A stretch of DNA of 64,000 bases from Isoetes taiwanensis (Eukaryota > Streptophyta > Lycopodiopsida > Isoetales > Isoetaceae), in the NCBI GenBank assembly GCA_021234155.1, contig JAJEKV010000379.1, positions 1 through 64,000 on the forward strand, given 5' to 3'. Every line of letters starts with the position of its first letter. The stretch's first letter is position 1. A model generated the notes under the pieces. The model saw only the letters and a program-made list of their open reading frames with translations, ran no database searches and had not been told where the DNA came from. The translations under genes were made by a program, and so were the position numbers. Of this stretch, positions 1 through 14,400 are shown piece after piece.

Positions 1-3000
1 GTAATTTTCTAGTACATTCAAGGAAATTTAGGATCTTATTTTTATGAAAAGTTTAGATACACAAAGATTTGCTCTATACGCAAGGTGAGCACTCCTTAGT
101 CCGAATACTGGGATAGGCTGGAGAGTGGAATGTGTGCCCAAAAGGTTATATACCACCAACCTTATGCTCACCGCTCATGATGACCGGATATAGAAGCCTT
201 GGATGCTGTGTCGAGGACGTGGATACTAAGGCGGTATGATGTACCGCTTCCAGCGGGGTTGGACATGGATTGACGTTTAGGACGAAAATATGTATGGATG
301 TCACTTTTGTGCATGTCCTATGCGGCCGGTATGCCCTATCGCTGCCGTGTACGCGGTACTGTTGAGCATCGCCGGGAGATTGCCGCAAGTAACTCATGAG
401 TGCTTACGCATAGGCGATGGTGAAACTGCGAATGATTACAATATGTAGCGTAATAACGGGGGTTTTCTTTATTGTTTTCGCGAAGCACCCTTCAAGGTTT
501 CTGTGATTTAGTGTTTCAAATGGATGGCACTAATGCGTACATCACAAAATTTTCCGTTATTCCGACCATTGATTTTAAAGCGCTTTCAGCCAAATTAAGC
601 AGCAATGAAACACAGCAGAAGCTTCCTTTTGTGTATTGTGGTGTAGTCAACAACCAGCCAAAGCTCCACGACAAAAGCCCTCTTTTGTAGTGGTGCGGTA
701 GTCAGCCAACCAATGGCTCAGCAAAGTCCTCTTTTTGTGTGTGCATAATAGGCATGAGGGCTTGAAGGGGCATGTAGTCTTGATTTCAGGCTGCTCCCCA
801 TTCTTACATCCATAACTTTTGATCAGAGCTGTTTGAGAATCAATTTTGTGCGTGAAGCTCTCGAGATAACGATAGTATACACTCGATGTGGATATGTTTT
901 GATTCAGTTATCGCTAAAACAACGATTTATGACCGGGTTTGGTAGGCTTTCACATCCTACCGGTGATTAATCTGGGATTCACAGCTATTAGGATATTGTT
1001 TATGGCTCATTAGAATGAAGGTTGCAAAATTACTATACATTTTTAGATTTTGAGGAAAGTTCCAACCAGCAAATTCAAGGCTTCTAGATCAGCCGGCTAT
1101 GGCAGAAGAGTTTCCCACTTTGGTTTCTCACCACAAAAAGTCCCGTGATGAAAGCTATTTGTTGGTCAGGTTAAGTATTTGTGTGGCAGGTATTTACTGC
1201 TGCGGCTTTGTGACTTTGAGAATAATGGGATGTCCCTATGCTAATAGTAACTTTTACTTATATTTCTATTTATTGTGATGAAATTCAAAGCATATGATAG
1301 AAAGCCTCAAAATAATTCTGAATTTTTGGGGTTTGAATTCAAAGGTACATACCTTAGAGAGGGAGGGCGATCTAAGGCCAAGAAGGTTAAAATTTTTACC
1401 CAGCACAAAACCATTAACATCCAACACTTAAGAAACCAACAAACCATAGCAACCCTTTATAGCTGTATTGATATTAACAACAAAAAACACATAACTACCA
1501 TTGAGCATTAATTAACACAGCCATTGGGTCCAACATTTCAAATTCAAATCCCCGCTTAACCCCCTTTAGTTTGGTTGCTCTACGCAGGGGGTGGCGTAGA
1601 GGCGTGAGAGCCACTCCATGTTATATTTTACGCGTGAAATCAACACAGTATTCTGCTTGAAATCGCGCGTATTTCTGAATCTTGTTCCTCTGATATAGCA
1701 AATTTTGTGCGCATACCCCTGACGAGGAACTTTAAATGGGTGCCAGATTAAAGGGCAAAGAGGGGTGAATATCGCGGTCAGCGGCTCTGGTTGCGGTCGC
1801 AGTGTGACTCCCTCTTGAGATGTTAATGGAGGAATCCACATTCGCTGGCTGGGAGAGACGCGAACATCGCTGTGTACATATAGGATTCACTCCGCTGTTC
1901 TGATACGATAATGTTGTGTACCCATAGATTAAGCGTGTCATATTCTTTGAAATCTTCGGTTCTATTCAAATGAAGGCTTGGCTCAAATACTTCCTATACG
2001 AGAATGGTGATATCTCAAAATTTCCAGAAATAATTGATATTTTATACAACCTTAAGCAAGCCCATTCCATCCCGGGTGGATCACAGAGGCAGAAGGATAT
2101 CTTTCTGCGTCAACCACTTCATTGACTTTTAGGCTCGTCGGGGAATCTCCGGCCCGTTGAATGATCTTGTGGGGTTTATGTAAGAACAGCGAGATATGAC
2201 TTCAAGGTGTGGCTGGGGATTCTCGGGGGTGGGGTTTCCAGTTCTCATGAAACAATTCGTTTAACTTGGCACTTACCTCCAAGTTCTCCCATAGGTTAAC
2301 TTGAAGGACTATCAGACACAAGGTGTTTCCATTGGGATGGAGCCATTGGGATGGACTTCAAGGGCAGGGAAGGGGACTCTGAGGGTGGCCCTTTGGTGAT
2401 AACAGGGAACATGATGATAATTGGAAGGGTAGAACCACAAACACCAAGATTAGGTGGCAAGGGAAGAGCTCCAGAACTGGGTATCGAGCATGGAATGCTA
2501 GGTTCTGCAGAATGCGACACCGTGAGGATTCCAGGGGATCATATGCGATCATAGAGCTCTTTTTGAAACTCTCTTTACACTCTAAAATACTTGGGGGCCC
2601 TTTTGGGGGTACAACCACCTTTCAGGCAGGGGTGAGCCAGGGGTGAGTACTTTACAGTATCAAGTAGTTTCCTTATGGAAGGGGTGATGAAGTTTGACTC
2701 TATTAAATAAACTCTGATTTCTTGAAATAATAGAGACATATATTCATTGTTTAGTAACCAATGTTGGCCATTTATTTTAATATTATTTGGCCAGAATGGA
2801 TGAGGAGGTTTCTGAGAAAGAAAAGAGGACTGTGTTTACTTGGCCATTATAAATGATGGCCAAATAAACACACCTGTACACCAGAAATTCAAAGAAATAT
2901 GACCTTAAATATAGGAGAATATAATAACGTTAGGTCATGACAGAATCAACCAAATTGTAAACAAATCCCTTCAGCAGGAAAAGCAACATGTAAAACTCAG

Positions 3001-3850
3001 TTGCAAACATCAATGTAAGATAAGAACCCACTCTTTGGAAACCATTCCAGAACAAACTCAAATGATTTGGTACCCTAAAATGATCCTATTGAACTACTGA
3101 CACAGAAAGTGATAAGATGAGTATTTTCCAGTATGGCCCCAGACCTACAGATCCATGGGAATGAACTAGGCAGACATCCTCTGAGAAAGAGATCACACTT
3201 TTAACATACAGAAGTCACGGGGAAGGTCACACCTTTCACGTGGCATGTGTGTAAAATGTGGGATCACAAAAGAAATAACTTCGTCTAAGTCTGCTCCAGT
3301 GCAACAAATATGCGGTGATCCTAAAAACCTCCTGAGCCTATGAGGTACAAAACTCTTTTGGTAAAATAACAAGCATACATAGGTACAGGGCACTCATCGA
3401 TATACCTTATAGCATGTACCGATCTCCCAGTCATCATCGCATACTTTGAAAATAAATGGGTCGCTCAAAAAGAAGATTGGCCAGGACAAAGGGTGACATG
3501 ATCCAGGATTCCCTTTCATATCATAGCCAAATGACATCCTAAAGTGCAATCTGCCGGAACAAAGCAGCCAGGTTTAAAAGCGACTCCTGACCTCGCTCAA
3601 GCCAGGTGCTCGTGCCTCTCAGGCCCCTCTGGGAAGCCATGCGTGGGGGTACAAGACTTGACTCGCCATAAATTCTTCCTTGATGTGCTGTGGTAGGATC
3701 CACATGTCAGTGACTCTATCCAGCCACCCCATCCATGCAGTGACCAAATTGTGCCCAGTCAGGCGATGGAGATGCAGAATAATCACACTACTCTATTTGT
3801 TCCATATGTTGAGCATCGCTCACTGCTCAAGGAATACTCTAGCTCTGCTC
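1..3850. other. No recognisable gene
   Basis: I read short open frames on both strands here, none longer than about 90 codons, and none resembles a family I know. The frames at 146-397 (minus), 472-690 (plus) and 2,351-2,554 (plus) are the least repetitive but have no motif, partner frame or splice context that supports them. Probably decayed repeat or intergenic DNA. Confidence 0.5.
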
Positions 3851-3857
3851 TGCCTGT

Positions 3858-3914
3858 CCTCCCTCTCCCTCTCCACTCACCACTACTCCCTCTCCCTCTC
3901 CCTCTCCCTCTCCT
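3858..3914. repeat. CCCTCT microsatellite
   Basis: Imperfect hexanucleotide run of CCCTCT/CTCCCT units, interrupted once near 3,875-3,887. It explains the low-complexity Leu/Pro/Ser and Arg/Gly frames that cross it on both strands, so those are not called as genes. Confidence 0.85.
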
Positions 3915-3919
3915 GCCCC

Positions 3920-6900
3920 TTCCAGCTTTGGGCTGCGTGGAGCCTCGGCACCTTGGAGCAATCGCGAGGCGGCACAAATCCTCGCTACACGATATCCTCG
4001 CGCCCTCAAATCATAGATGCAAGCTGTGTATTGCAGGATATATTAGTCTGCCCCTAGACCAATCATGAGCCACCTCAGATACTCATCCTCCTCAACATGC
4101 TCAGCACACATGTCTCTTCTGAGCCTAACTCACATCTCACCAAATACTCGTCTCTGCCGCTAGGCTGCTGCGCATCCAATAGCCTTTGTAGCGCTCGTAA
4201 ATAAGGACCACTTCCACGGGAGCAGCCCGGAGTGCTAGCTCTAGTGGTGGCGGTGTGCGCCATCTTGCTCCACTCTAAGTGTAAAGTGGCCAGGTATACA
4301 GCCACCCATACTTTGGATAGGCTACGCCCGCATCGTCCCCAAATACCCTCACCACCATGGTCGTAGTATGAGTGCCCATCATATATGCAAAAGCACGTCA
4401 CGAGGATGTGGCAAGCGCCCATGAATGGTAAAGTCATTAGGCGGCCGTATCTTCCTGCCAGGTTGTACGCGACCACAAATTCAAACACAAATACAATGCT
4501 AAGATGACATGATCTTATTGTTTAAAAGGAAATTTGAAAATTTATATCCTAAATTTTCTATATATATCTTATGATCTAAATCTATTATAAATACCTCTTA
4601 TGATCTAAATCTGTTAAAAAAGAAGAAGAACATTATAATACCTACACTTCATCACCTGTGTCGGGTTTGGATGGCATCCCCAATAACTACCATCTCTTGT
4701 TAAGTAGTCTTTTTGTAGCCATCCCTATGGTAAAGCTAGAAAAATTCATGCCTTTTTAGACGACCATAAATATTGGCATGCAATAATAATTAGACAATTG
4801 CAAATACATCCTATTAACCATATATACGCTCTTAAGCTATTGTAAATCCACCACAAAATAGAGTGTACAATTTGCTTTTTATTTCAATATTAAGCAAGCT
4901 GGCCTAAATATTAAGCAAGCAACAAGTTTAAATCTAAGGGCGGGAGTTTTTTTTTTTTTAAATCAAAGTCTATTAAAATAATAAGGCAAAGCTTTAATAC
5001 AAAATCTTGGGGGTTGGAGTTCATACCCAGGTATCCATGAGGAAACAAAGAAGCCTTGAGGCACATGTTATGAAACGAGAGCATTTCGAACTATTTACGA
5101 AATAGGCATTCCCCGAGGTGACCACTTCAGTACATGGTACGATCTTTAAGCAATAGAAAATCGGTGAAGAAGCGTTGTTTAAGCGTGGGTCTGAGCATTG
5201 TTCCAAACGCGACACTAAATGATTTGTGGAGTTAAATCACTTTACATGCATTTGTCCTTTCGCCAAGCCAGGCACTGCGAATGGGGTTTCCATTTGCGAT
5301 GAAAGCGGAAGCGGTATGCCAAAGAGGCGATGATTTAATGCTTGATTTTAGCACCGCATGCCATCGATGTAAGTGGGTTGCGCATTATATAATTTATGCG
5401 AGCATTTGGGGCGAAAGGGAGGACCAAATCCGCCCATCAAAAATGAAGCGGAGAAGCCATAAAACCGCCAGTTAGTTTGCAAATCATGCCTCACGTTTGC
5501 GAGGAAACGAAGAAATATAAAATAAATGTAATCATGCCTCGATTTGGGGCAAAATAAAGCATCTGTAGAATCATGCTCTATTTTACAACATTGTAGAATC
5601 GTCTCCCTTTTGGGCCCTGTAAGGTTTTTGCAAGACGACTCCGGATGAAGTAAAAGAATAAGAAGCTCTCGCCATTTTCTATTAGGGCCTCTTTCTTGTA
5701 GCAAAGTGCCATTTTCTACTTCTTGGGCATCTATTGTAGCAAGAGACTGACCAAATCTTTTGGGTTCATCGGACAATCAACAAAACAAATCTGTTGCATA
5801 AGACAAATTTAGCATCTACATACTTACTAAGATCATATATAAATAAAGGGCTGTGCCCTCAAATTCGCTTCAAATTCTTGTCTAATGAAGTATTCTTGCA
5901 AATTGGTGCATAAAATGGAGGCGCGATGCATTAGATTCTCGCGTATATAATGGAAGCCTAGATACAAAAGCTAAATCATTTGCAAAAGTTCAAAAAAAAC
6001 GAAGATAGAAAAGACTACATTTTAAGTTTGAAGAAAGTATTCATATTTTAAGTTTGAAGAAGCCGAGGGCTTATAGCTTGGGGAAATTAAATATAGAACT
6101 CCCAGGAGCTTTCACACTCCTTTCAAAATGAAACTATATTATTGAGAGTTTCTCTTTCTTGAATGAATAAAACTCAAGGCCTCACGTATAAATTTTCTGC
6201 ATTCTGAGGAACTAAATTTTAGAGGCAATGGTTTGACGTCTGAAGTAGGGTCTACTCCCAGAGCCTTTGGAAGCTGATTAGAGACTTTCATCTTGACAGC
6301 TTGACGTCAGCAAATTTATTGTTTATGTGGCGTCCCCTATTCCAATACATTTCAAATATACTTCCATGATTTTAAAGGTGAAGTAGAAAAGAGGGGAACT
6401 GAATTACATTTGTGTATGGTACAGGGGAATTCGAAAAAAGGGGCTATTTTGGTTTACGTCCCTACATGGTGCGAGGGAGTTCTAAAGTTCACCACGGTAC
6501 ATCCCCATGCATCAGTGGAAATAAGCGGATCCGTATATTTCACGAGAACGCTGAAACGTAGATGGCCGTGGGTGTCAGAGCATGTTTCGAAGCGCCGTCT
6601 CTTCCAGTACCCAAAATCGCGAAAAGCTCAAGGAAAATAAGGCATTCGGTAAATTACGTTACAGTACTCGATGATGCGTCGAGCTCACCAGCGATACTCA
6701 TCGCCCGGCCACAAATAAATCTTGGGATGAATCCAGATTATTTACATTTTTATCTTTGTTGTTCTTGCTTTATAAAAAGCTTGCTCCCAGTTTTTGTTGC
6801 TTAGGTGGAAGAGATTCAAAAGCAAGCATCAGACTGATTGGCATTATGAAATGTGGTAGGACACTAGCACGTTATGCGACATTGCAATTTGCGTTATCAT

Positions 6901-7330
6901 AGAAGCTCTTTAACAAATCGAGAATGATTTAGCATCGCGAAAATAAGGAAGCTAGAAGTCAATGGAGTCTGCCGGGGTGTTCATGTTAGGTAATTTAGAC
7001 CTTCGCATGAGGAAAGAAGAGTTCAATGGGGATTTAGATAATAACTATCATTAATAAGAGGGTTTGATGTTGAACTTCAATGCTGACCAAAGGCACTTCG
7101 TCACATCAAAACGTAGAGTGATTTTAGAAGCTTTCGATAGTGAGCAATTTGACTATTCTTGCTTCTTAGTTTTGACGTATTTCTTGGTCATCACGCGTAT
7201 ATGGGACGTATGGGGAGTATAGTTGGTAGATAAAGTCCTCGCATCCAAACGATTGGAACCATGTCATTGTGGAATATCAGTCATGCTAAAATCATCTTGG
7301 CAGAAACGAGAGGGATAACCTAACCATGAC
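3920..7330. other. No recognisable gene; two unassigned ORFs
   Basis: The two longest frames are on the minus strand at 4,075-4,488 (137 codons) and 5,348-5,776 (142 codons). Neither shows a motif, signal peptide or membrane segment I can name, and no neighbouring frame continues them. They may be chance frames or pieces of dead elements. A short direct duplication (ACATTTTAAGTTTGAAGAA-like, second copy shorter) lies near 6,018-6,062. Confidence 0.4.
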
Positions 7331-7354
7331 AAAAGTGCAAAAGTGCAAAAGTGC
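7331..7354. repeat. Three tandem copies of AAAAGTGC
   Basis: Perfect 8-bp unit repeated three times, directly before an AT-rich stretch. No function inferred. Confidence 0.9.
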
Positions 7355-7419
7355 TAATAATAAATTACACTTTCTATAAAAGAAATAATACACGCGGGCT
7401 GATCTATGCCGTCTAAAGA

Positions 7420-8451
7420 TGAGAGAAACATTCTCGAGCTTCCGGATATGGAGTTCCGGCGATACACACTTACATTGTTCGAATACTGGAAGGCTATCAA
7501 CACAGAATCAGAAGCTTCATCCGGCTAAAAATTGGGTGAGGGCATCGTTTACCGGGGTTTGCGAAGCCCTAATTTCACCAACTCTGTGGATAAAATCAAT
7601 CCTAAACACGGCTAATGGAATTAATACCTCTGCACCCCTCTGCAACAAACCTGTTTGAAAACATAGATGAACTGGGATTGCATTCAGATATGGCCAATTC
7701 CGCTGCAAGAAATCCGCTCTTTTATTTTCCACTGGTTCATCTAGAGTGAACCACGATTTCACAGGATTGAAGAGTGCCCAAATCCGTAAAGTCGAAATTT
7801 TTATAAAGAGTAACAGAGTTCTCTAATTCATTGAGGCCAATAGCATAGGGGTATTTAAAGATCAAATGCCTGGGCCCGGCACCCGCAGGAAGAACAGAAA
7901 TTTCCCTGAGCTGCAGGATTTGGGATAGGGATCCATCTTCACAGACGATGAATTTCGATGAATCCGGTCTGGTACCCAGGATCTGAAAAACAAAAGGCAA
8001 ATTTACCAGATGGGTCGGTGATAATCTGGTGAGGATGGGCTGATTCTTGTCTGTCGGAATTGGGGCCAGATCCTGCACAGAGATAAGGAGATGGGCGCAG
8101 GAAAGCGGGATCGTCCAGAAAGGGATGGCTGTGGATCAAAATTGGCCCTTAAAGTAATTTGCAAAGAGTAGCCATTTGCCGGATGGATGGACAGATGGTG
8201 CGCTGATATGCCCTGTGTGAATGCACCTGATTAAGCAGTTCTAGATCGCCGGAGTGGGATTGATTGAAAAGCTTGGAGCATTCCTTCCTTTTTCTGTTCG
8301 TAGCGTACAGAAAGCGCCCATTTGGGGTGCAGAGCCAGAAAACTAAACCTCCTGCCAGACTCAAAGCGGCTGCTGTGAGCAAGCTTGGATTTGTGTAGAG
8401 ATGCGAGGATGATTTTGTCGAATAGCCTCCGATGTAGAATCGCTTCGCCAT
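7420..8451 (-). pseudogene. Broken lactonase gene, 6-phosphogluconolactonase-type beta-propeller family
   Basis: Read right to left, successive frames match the seven-bladed lactonase family (YbhE/carboxymuconate cyclase-like sugar-lactone hydrolases) in the right order. Near 8,451 is an N-terminal strand with MAKRFYIGGYST and then PNGRFLYATN. Next comes a blade with HPSGKWLLFANY in a shifted frame near 8,160, then GSGPNSDRQESAHPH and DPSGKFAF near 8,050, then PAGAGPRHL and NELENSVTLY near 7,850, and a last piece with SNNVSVYRR near 7,460. These are hallmark repeats of the fold. At least three frame changes and several stops interrupt it, so as written it cannot make a whole enzyme. No introns are evident, which suits a retrocopy or a bacterial-type gene, but I cannot distinguish these. 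Family call is fairly sure; exact substrate is not. Confidence 0.7.
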
Positions 8452-8499
8452 GTTTCAGCTCCGCAATGTTTTTCGGCTTTTGTATTTTAAGGAGGTTCA

Positions 8500-11400
8500 A
8501 AGCGTTTTAAGAAAAATTCACCTCCCCTTTTCTGGACTCTAATTTTTGGGAGATGCTATTTCGGTGAATGACAGTTTTAGATGTCATATATTATTAAATT
8601 CTCAAATGCCCTGTATTTTATAAATAACTGTAAAAATGCCCTTATTTTTTTTTTCATTGTCAAACCCTTGGAGTATATCTGTGCGGTCAAGTCCGGCGAT
8701 CCAGCTCCATCTCACCATGCCATTTCCCGATTCATTCTAAATGGCCTTTTCTTTTATATATTCTTGAAGTATCCTCCACAAGAATATCCCAACCTTGAAA
8801 ATAATTGATTTATAATGTTTAAACTCCCATTTACAAAGTTTATATTCCTGCCTCAGAAAATTTCAAAATGTATGGAAAAAGATTGTCCATGGGTCATCTT
8901 GCCTTGAGAAAATTTGAGTGCCCCCAATGTCATATTATGCGAGGGCATTCATTGTTTTATTATTTCATAGGATATCTTTTTTTGCCCCCTTTCCAAAGAG
9001 GCCCCGGGTTCCATTTGCTCTAAATCGGCATCTTGTCTTTTAATATGTATCAATTTCTTTTTGATTTATTTATCAGGTTTTTCCCCATGAAGCTGAACAC
9101 TACATCAATGGAGACAAAGGGCAGAGGTAGCATTTTTAAGACGGAATTGTTTCACTCCACGGTAAAGAAGTACGACCAATTAAAAGTAAAGCCAGCTTGC
9201 CGTGAGGGCCGGAATCCGTTCACTCATTCCGCGCTTCACGCATCTGGGGCGATACGCTTGTTTATAATGGAGTTTTGGCATATTCTAGGTATGCGCGATT
9301 ATATACGGAATATGATGAGCTACCCCAAAACTCCCTGAGGGGAACATGGCGGTGCTTGTTGTTGAGTGGCATTTGTCTGAAACCTTCCTGGCAAAACGAG
9401 TGAGCTGCCATATCCACGCGCATGTTGAGCTTACATGCCGTCCATTTCAGTATATTTACGGTATTTGAATTTCGATTAATGCTTGATGGAGTTTTCACAT
9501 ACCTTAGAAGCAAGATATCGATCTTTTGGGCGTATCGTTTTGAAGTTATTCGCGCTTTAACTACCGGGCAAAATGAGTTCACACTATTCTGGCGATCCGA
9601 AGAATAGTTCTTTGCGGGATACGATGATATACAAAGGCGATGCTTCTCTATATCATTTTGCTTATAGCCACAAAGTTGATTTATATCCTGTAATTAATGT
9701 GTTAAAATCATAGTGCTTTTAGGCCTCATTACCTATTTTTATTTTTTTTCGCTAACAAACGGCTTACGCAGATTTAGAAGGTTATTGAGCTTTTTGGTGC
9801 AATGCTTCTAAATGATCCACACTTTTGTAATCCAGCTATCAACCACGCAATTTCACCGTGCATTCTGGCATGGGATAATGGTTAATGCATGGGATAATGG
9901 TTACTTGCGGTCTAAGTGACTAACAAACGCGGTGTTTCACCGTTTATCATTTAGGTCATAACGCAATATTGATTGGCTTCCTAATTTGATTTTACATCTA
10001 ATTGATGGATGAAATTTTTTGTATTTAGATGAAAAATTTTGTACTTTCCATGTAGTCCATACTACTTATGTATATGATAACATCTTTCACTATGGTTTGA
10101 CTTGATGATGATATTCATGCATTATGTAAAAGCAGCTTATATGGTACGCATAACATCATTTGTATCATACTTAGCGTAAAATGTTATAGCATGTAACAAC
10201 CCGTATCGCTTTTACAATGAAAGTGAGAAAATGCTGGGGCTGACTCCCCAGCCGGAGTTATTTAGCAATAGAAGGCTTGCTTCATTCTGGATCACGAGGC
10301 CTGGGCACCAGGGGTTTTCTTTGTGCTTTTACGGCGATGAGCATGCCGACAAGGTGTTGGCTAGAGGAAGCCCGATTTCACGACACAGGTTTTCTTTGCA
10401 ACACGTGATGAACCTTAGTAAAGATATGGCGGATGATGATTAACGGAGGTTTGGCGGTCCACTTAAGAATAGTTGGTTCGGTTGAAGTGGGATTTAAAGA
10501 GGCGGGGATGCATTTTGGGGACCAAGATTCGGACAAAACGACAGTTTTAAGGGCAAGGCGCGTTTGTTTGTCGGCGGGCATTGACGGAATTATTGGTAGC
10601 GAACCGCCGACGGGCTGGTTCGAAGCAGAGATTTTATGCCAGGTAATAGTTCTTCTTGGTTTTGATGCTCGATCCCCTAGAGTTAAGGTGGGATTTTTAC
10701 CTTATTGTAGGAATTTGCCAATTTGAACATTCTTTAGGATGCGGCAAATTGGCACATGTTTACGGCACGTATTAAAGTCAAATTGAAGGGTCATGGCAAG
10801 ACGGTACCAGCGAACCGGGTGATCGCGAGAGAGATCTATACATCAACATCGGGAGGGCACAGAAATTTCTTACACCGAGATTGGATAAGGTACGGCAGGG
10901 GCCCCGGCAAAGCACTGAATCCATACTTATAATTTTGCTCATAATATCCAGAGGCATGAGATGTTTTGCTTGTATGATATCTTATATTTGAAGTTTTTGC
11001 ATAAAATGCATCACCGCCGAAGAACAACAGCGTATTGACGCTTTAATATAAAATATTCCAGAATTCCATTTCTTGATGTGATCTTTGGAAGTGAAGAGTA
11101 TTTCGTTTGCTCTGCTTTCGAGGAGATGACCAAAATCTCAAATTGAGCTCCATGGGAAGTACTTGGGGCAGCATACAGCTTTGTTTGTTGGGCTTTGGCT
11201 GCGCCTTTCATCACGGGTGGCGAATTTAATTAACTTTACATTAAGAAGAAGCAAGGCTCCATATTGATAAAGTAGGTATTCTCTTTACTCCTTGATTAGA
11301 CAATTTGTGGGCGGACCGTAGGATTTAAACTCATTTGTAGAAGTACTAAATTTCTGTCACTTTCAAATTTACTGGGTGGCATTGGTACTCTTAGAACCTA

Positions 11401-14400
11401 TCTATCGCATAACATCTTCCGCTCCCAATCTAATAAACATCGCAGGCCGCTATGGGGCCGGGGCGCGCCGGTAATACTTGCTTTATCACACGGGAATAAA
11501 ATCTAAAAATAGGGTTGTTGGGGTCTTCCAAAGCATCCATATATGAGATTTACCGCGAGGGTCCTTGGACTCAAGAATCGCCATTTGCTACCTATATTTT
11601 TGTTATATGTTTTCGTATGCGTGCATGATAAGATGCAAGCGAGTAAATAAATGTTTTAGGTAACTAAATTTAATTCATTTTCGGCTTTATGTATACTCTA
11701 CTCGCTTTGATCTAAATATACCCCCTCGTTTATTGAACTCCACTGACTCTAGATGCCCTAATTTCTCTATTATGCATGATGTGTATTTGTGGAGCATCCG
11801 GCTATGGATCCATCATCTTTGCTAGGAAGCTTTATAATAGATCATTCTTCTTGGGTTCTCGTGGATAGGTTTTGGGCTTTGGGGGAAATTAAAATATTCT
11901 CCACGGGAGAAGTGGGTTGCTTTATCGAGAAAAGGCTCTGGTTTGATCATCTAGTGAGTCAGGGCGAGTCCGTAGATGTATTGACTTCTAAGTTTGAGCT
12001 CGGCAAGCTCTTCATTGCTTAGTCTTTGCGGATGAACACCCATGGTTTTTACGCACATGGTATCTCCAGGCCGTGATGAAAGAATCTCACCATGGGTATC
12101 ACTTTCTTTTTGATATTTTTCGAGGGCTTTTTTTGATCGGTGAATTCTGCGTGGCTAATGTTTCGGTCCGCACTTCCACGCAGTATTTCATCATTCTTCT
12201 TGCTTTGCTTTGCGGGGATGAAGCAACGGCCTCAGATATCCTTGCTCTATCGGCTTCAGTTCATGTTCCTTTGTCTATGCCATTTTGTTGATAATTCTTA
12301 TAAAGTTGAATGTTGCTCTAATTTCGTTTGGAGAGGTCTTAAGTGATGCAATCTTGATAGTTTCTCGATATTTTCTTGACGGAGTGGTAAATCGGGCTTC
12401 TGGTTAAGCAAAGCTTTTGCATTCAATACTTAATTTTGAATTTGCTTTGTAACATTAACTTTGCATTGCATTTCATGCTGCCGTACCGCTTTGTCATAAA
12501 AAGATTTGAAATGGTAGGCTCTATGTTAAATGCCGATTTCATACCAGGCTTGAACCTATCCGGATAGTGGAACATACTTAAGCGAAGTGTATAAACGGCC
12601 ATCCGGTTTACTCCTCTTTGGACAAAGTTTGATGTGACTGGCTTCAACCCATGGGTAAGAGAAAACACTGAAACGGCCTTTAGAGGCTTCTGAAATACTT
12701 GAAGGTTGACTATACATTTTTTAGAGGTTTTTCTTAGTAGCACATATAAATGCCTTCAGGATAACATTGATGAGAGATTTGGTTTGCAAAGCGTATTTGA
12801 TTTCACTTCCGACTTGTTTGGGATGTGGGGCAATTCGTTTGGATGGTGATGCTATGATTTGTTGAATATCTTGCAACATCGTCAGGGTTCATTTGCATCG
12901 CTGCTTTTTGAGTCTATCGCTTTGCAGTGAAACAAGTCCTTCGTCAATTATCATTCAATATATGGCCAGAGCATTACATTGAACCCTAACATACTTTATC
13001 ATTAGCCCCGCAATCTACTCACTTTGTATCCTATATGTGTGGAACTAGTGCTTGTTTCATTTCAGAATGAAATCTAGCCTTGAGATCAGGAAGGTGGGTC
13101 GGATCGCCTTTATGGTTTCTTGTATCTAAATGGCCGATAGTATTCCGTACGATTTCAGGAACAGCGATTAGGTTGTCTAGAAAACTCAATGGTCTTTTCT
13201 GAGAAGTTTTCCTCACATTCCCAAAGCACATGCATCACTAGTGTAGATTTTTATTTGCATGCCCGCGATGATCCATCAAGTATGGGATTTTCTTTTCTTA
13301 GATCTTTGGTTGATAACATCCCAAGTTAAAACCCAAAATGTTGTTCTCTCTATGGCGCGTCGTGTATTCAACATTGTAACTATATATGTAGAATTTTTTT
13401 GTTTTAACTTTGCTTCCAATTTTGAGAGGGTTGTTGCCCGATAAAGTATGCCAAGAATCGCATATCAACACTCTCCTTACCATTTTTCCGATAACACCCG
13501 ACTCGAATGTGGAGCTATTTTTTTCTTCTTTCATAGGTTCGGGCATGCGCATGTTGATATGTATTTTTGCCGGGCTGCGATATTGCATAAATGTATGATT
13601 TTGTTAGAGTCCTTTTGCATCCGAGGCAGTTTTAGCGATGGAATAAAATTTGCTGGTAAAACATGAGCTTGAATTTTATTCTCTCTTTCCGCCAACGCAG
13701 GCATACAATATTTTTGATGTTGATGAAGCATTTTTCGAGATTTGTGAACATAAATGGTTCGAGGTTTGAATCCTAAGCCCTTGGGTCTTATTAACGAGCT
13801 TGTTTTTGTTTATTTTTCCTAATTTCTTGTTCTTGTGTTTCGCAGTTTTTGTAAGAGATTTCTTTGCGGTGCCCATATGGGAATGAAACAAGTATTTTCT
13901 CCATCTTATCTTTTGACTCTAAAATATGTATATTTTTGGATATTGTAGGGAACAATATTTGTAAGAAATGGCTCTCGACTTTATAAGTCTCCAAAATCTA
14001 GCAATTAATGTATAATATGAGTTTTGGATTGGTCTATTTTGGCCGTCAAGTGATAAGGGGTAATAAGCCGTGAATTTTAAAGGTGGATTTTGAGGAATTA
14101 CCAAAGGATATAAAGTTTAAATTGTAAGCTATATATTTTTTGATATAATTTCAGAGAACCAATGATGTCTTACTAAAGCAAAGTTCTTTCACCATGTACA
14201 TTGCAAATAAAACAAAAGGAAAGAAGAATGTCCAAACTCCATTTCTTATACACCTTATTTCTTGCTCCCTTACAATACATAAGCAATCGAAAGAGATAAA
14301 CAAGATGAAAAAAAAAAAAACAAACAAAGATTCAAGTTCGGATCTTAAAGGACAATCAAATAAAAAACATGAAAAACAAATGCTAAAAAAGCGGTAAACC

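Noticed and set aside
13745-13790. tRNA-like GGTTTGAATCC (and a similar GGTTCAATTCCC near 32,083)
   Set aside because: No cloverleaf could be built around either; D and anticodon arms are missing.
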